A DNA stretch of 6,408 bases, taken from contig DATFYI010000207.1 in NCBI GenBank assembly GCA_035315125.1, positions 1 through 6,408 on the forward strand, written 5' to 3'. Shown here one piece after another: positions 6,103 through 6,408 of the stretch. A model generated the notes under the pieces. The model ran no database searches, had not been told where the DNA came from, and was given only the letters and a program-made list of their open reading frames with translations. The position numbers were made by a program, and so were the translations under genes. Source of the stretch: DATFYI01 sp035315125 (lineage in GTDB: Bacteria; Chloroflexota; Anaerolineae; Anaerolineales; Anaerolineaceae). The stretch's first letter is position 1. The number at the start of each line of letters is the position of its first letter.

Positions 6103-6122
6103 CCCGAACTGACGTTAAGTTA
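6103..6122 (-). repeat. IS982 right terminal inverted repeat
   Basis: CCCGAACTGACGTTAAGTTA, the partner of the left end with three mismatches over 20 positions. It starts one base after the TAA ending the transposase tail. Confidence 0.85.
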
Positions 6123-6168
6123 TTAACAAACAAGCAGCGGAGAATCATTGATCGATCCCTTCCGCTGC
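6118..6168 (-). terminator. Probable intrinsic terminator of the right-edge gene
   Basis: TCCGCTGC (6161-6168) and GCAGCGGA (6134-6141) form a perfect 8-bp GC-rich stem with a 19-base loop. On the minus strand it is followed by TTGTTTGTTAATAACTT. It lies about 30 bases after the stop at 6198. The T-rich tail runs into the IS982 right end, so the insertion sits directly at the terminator. Confidence 0.6.
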
Positions 6169-6197
6169 CTGTAGAGGAAACATTGATGGCGGAGTAT

Positions 6198-6408
6198 CTA
6201 AGTCTGAGAAGCCAGAACGTAATGGCCGGTCTCGGAGGCAGGCGTACACTCCATTCCAGTATTCAGCGTGGTGACTAACGCCGACCAGGTCTGGCCATCG
6301 AAAACGTAAGTCTGGCCGAGGATAGTGGGCACCTCTGCAAAGCATATCTGGACACTGCCCTCCGTGCTCGTCAAAACCGGGAGGGGTTTTCTGTTTAAAT
6401 AATACGTC
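6198..6408 (-). CDS. C-terminal end of a probable extracellular protein (partial)
   Basis: The minus-strand frame is open from the window edge to TAG 6200-6198, 69 residues with no start in view. It contains GSVQICFAEVPTILGQTYVF, then DGQTWSALVTTLNTGMECTP and HYVLASQT at the end. The Thr/Val/Gly-rich beta-type pattern, two cysteines (QICF, MECT) and absence of charged clusters suit the C-terminal beta-sandwich of a secreted or surface protein. A good stem-loop terminator follows. An overlapping 66-codon ATG frame (6345-6145) is a shadow: it is rich in Arg, Pro and Leu and runs through the terminator stem. Family not recognised. Confidence 0.65.
   Translation of the reverse strand, partial: TYYLNRKPLPVLTSTEGSVQICFAEVPTILGQTYVFDGQTWSALVTTLNTGMECTPASETGHYVLASQT

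Larger units (their letters stand above)
5119..6122 (+). mobile_element. IS982-family insertion sequence, about 1.0 kb
   Basis: Delimited by imperfect terminal inverted repeats (5119-5138 and 6103-6122) around a single transposase frame. About 1,004 bp is normal for IS982. No convincing target duplication is visible: the flanks are CTTCATTC on the left and TTAACAAA on the right, so either the duplication has been lost or the ends are off by a few bases. It lies directly against the DUF2723 start codon on the left and within 15 bases of a terminator stem on the right. Both flanking host genes read leftward; the transposase reads rightward. Confidence 0.88.

Noticed and set aside
1..6408. CRISPR array, tRNA, rRNA, riboswitch or defence cassette
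   Set aside because: No regularly spaced repeats, no cloverleaf or conserved RNA motif and no nuclease, helicase or effector domain were found on either strand.

Overview
The window looks like chromosomal DNA of an uncultured or environmental bacterium, most likely Chloroflexota (Anaerolineae-like). The hints are a lipoprotein with a long Thr/Pro-rich linker after its lipobox, a polytopic DUF2723-type membrane protein with the HPTGYP motif, and a load of IS982, IS66 and IS5 family insertion sequences. The taxonomy is inference from protein style; there is no rRNA or tRNA gene. All host genes lie on the minus strand and the only plus-strand gene is a transposase.

Layout, left to right. Positions 1-140 hold the start of a minus-strand gene that runs off the window, with a near-consensus promoter (TTGACT, 16 bp, TATAAT) and a perfect 10-bp palindrome over its -10 and start region. 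Positions 200-375 are non-coding with small repeats. A strong intrinsic terminator (381-426) closes a secreted phosphoesterase/phospholipase C-like lipoprotein gene (444-1952). Upstream of it are a small two-helix membrane protein (2110-2403) and a short decayed coding remnant (2449-2613).

Positions 2640-3510 are an insertion-sequence graveyard, although six-frame ORF calling shows almost nothing there. Read on the minus strand across stops and frameshifts, it contains the C-terminal part of an IS66 transposase (2647-3030), a possible HicB-like scrap (3047-3124) and the N-terminal third of an IS5-family transposase (about 3123-3508).

Positions 3578-5116 encode an intact 512-residue DUF2723 (putative glycosyltransferase-like) membrane protein. 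Immediately upstream of its start codon sits an IS982-family element (5119-6122) with 17/20-matching terminal repeats. Its transposase keeps a candidate DDE triad but has an in-frame TGA at codon 263, and its start codon lies in a predicted RBS-occluding hairpin. The right edge (6198-6408) is the C-terminal end of a further minus-strand, probably extracellular protein with its own terminator.

I found no CRISPR array, defence cassette or clearly new system. The most informative points are the decayed IS cluster, the IS982 insertion against the DUF2723 start, the RBS-masking hairpin, and the promoter/palindrome at the left edge.
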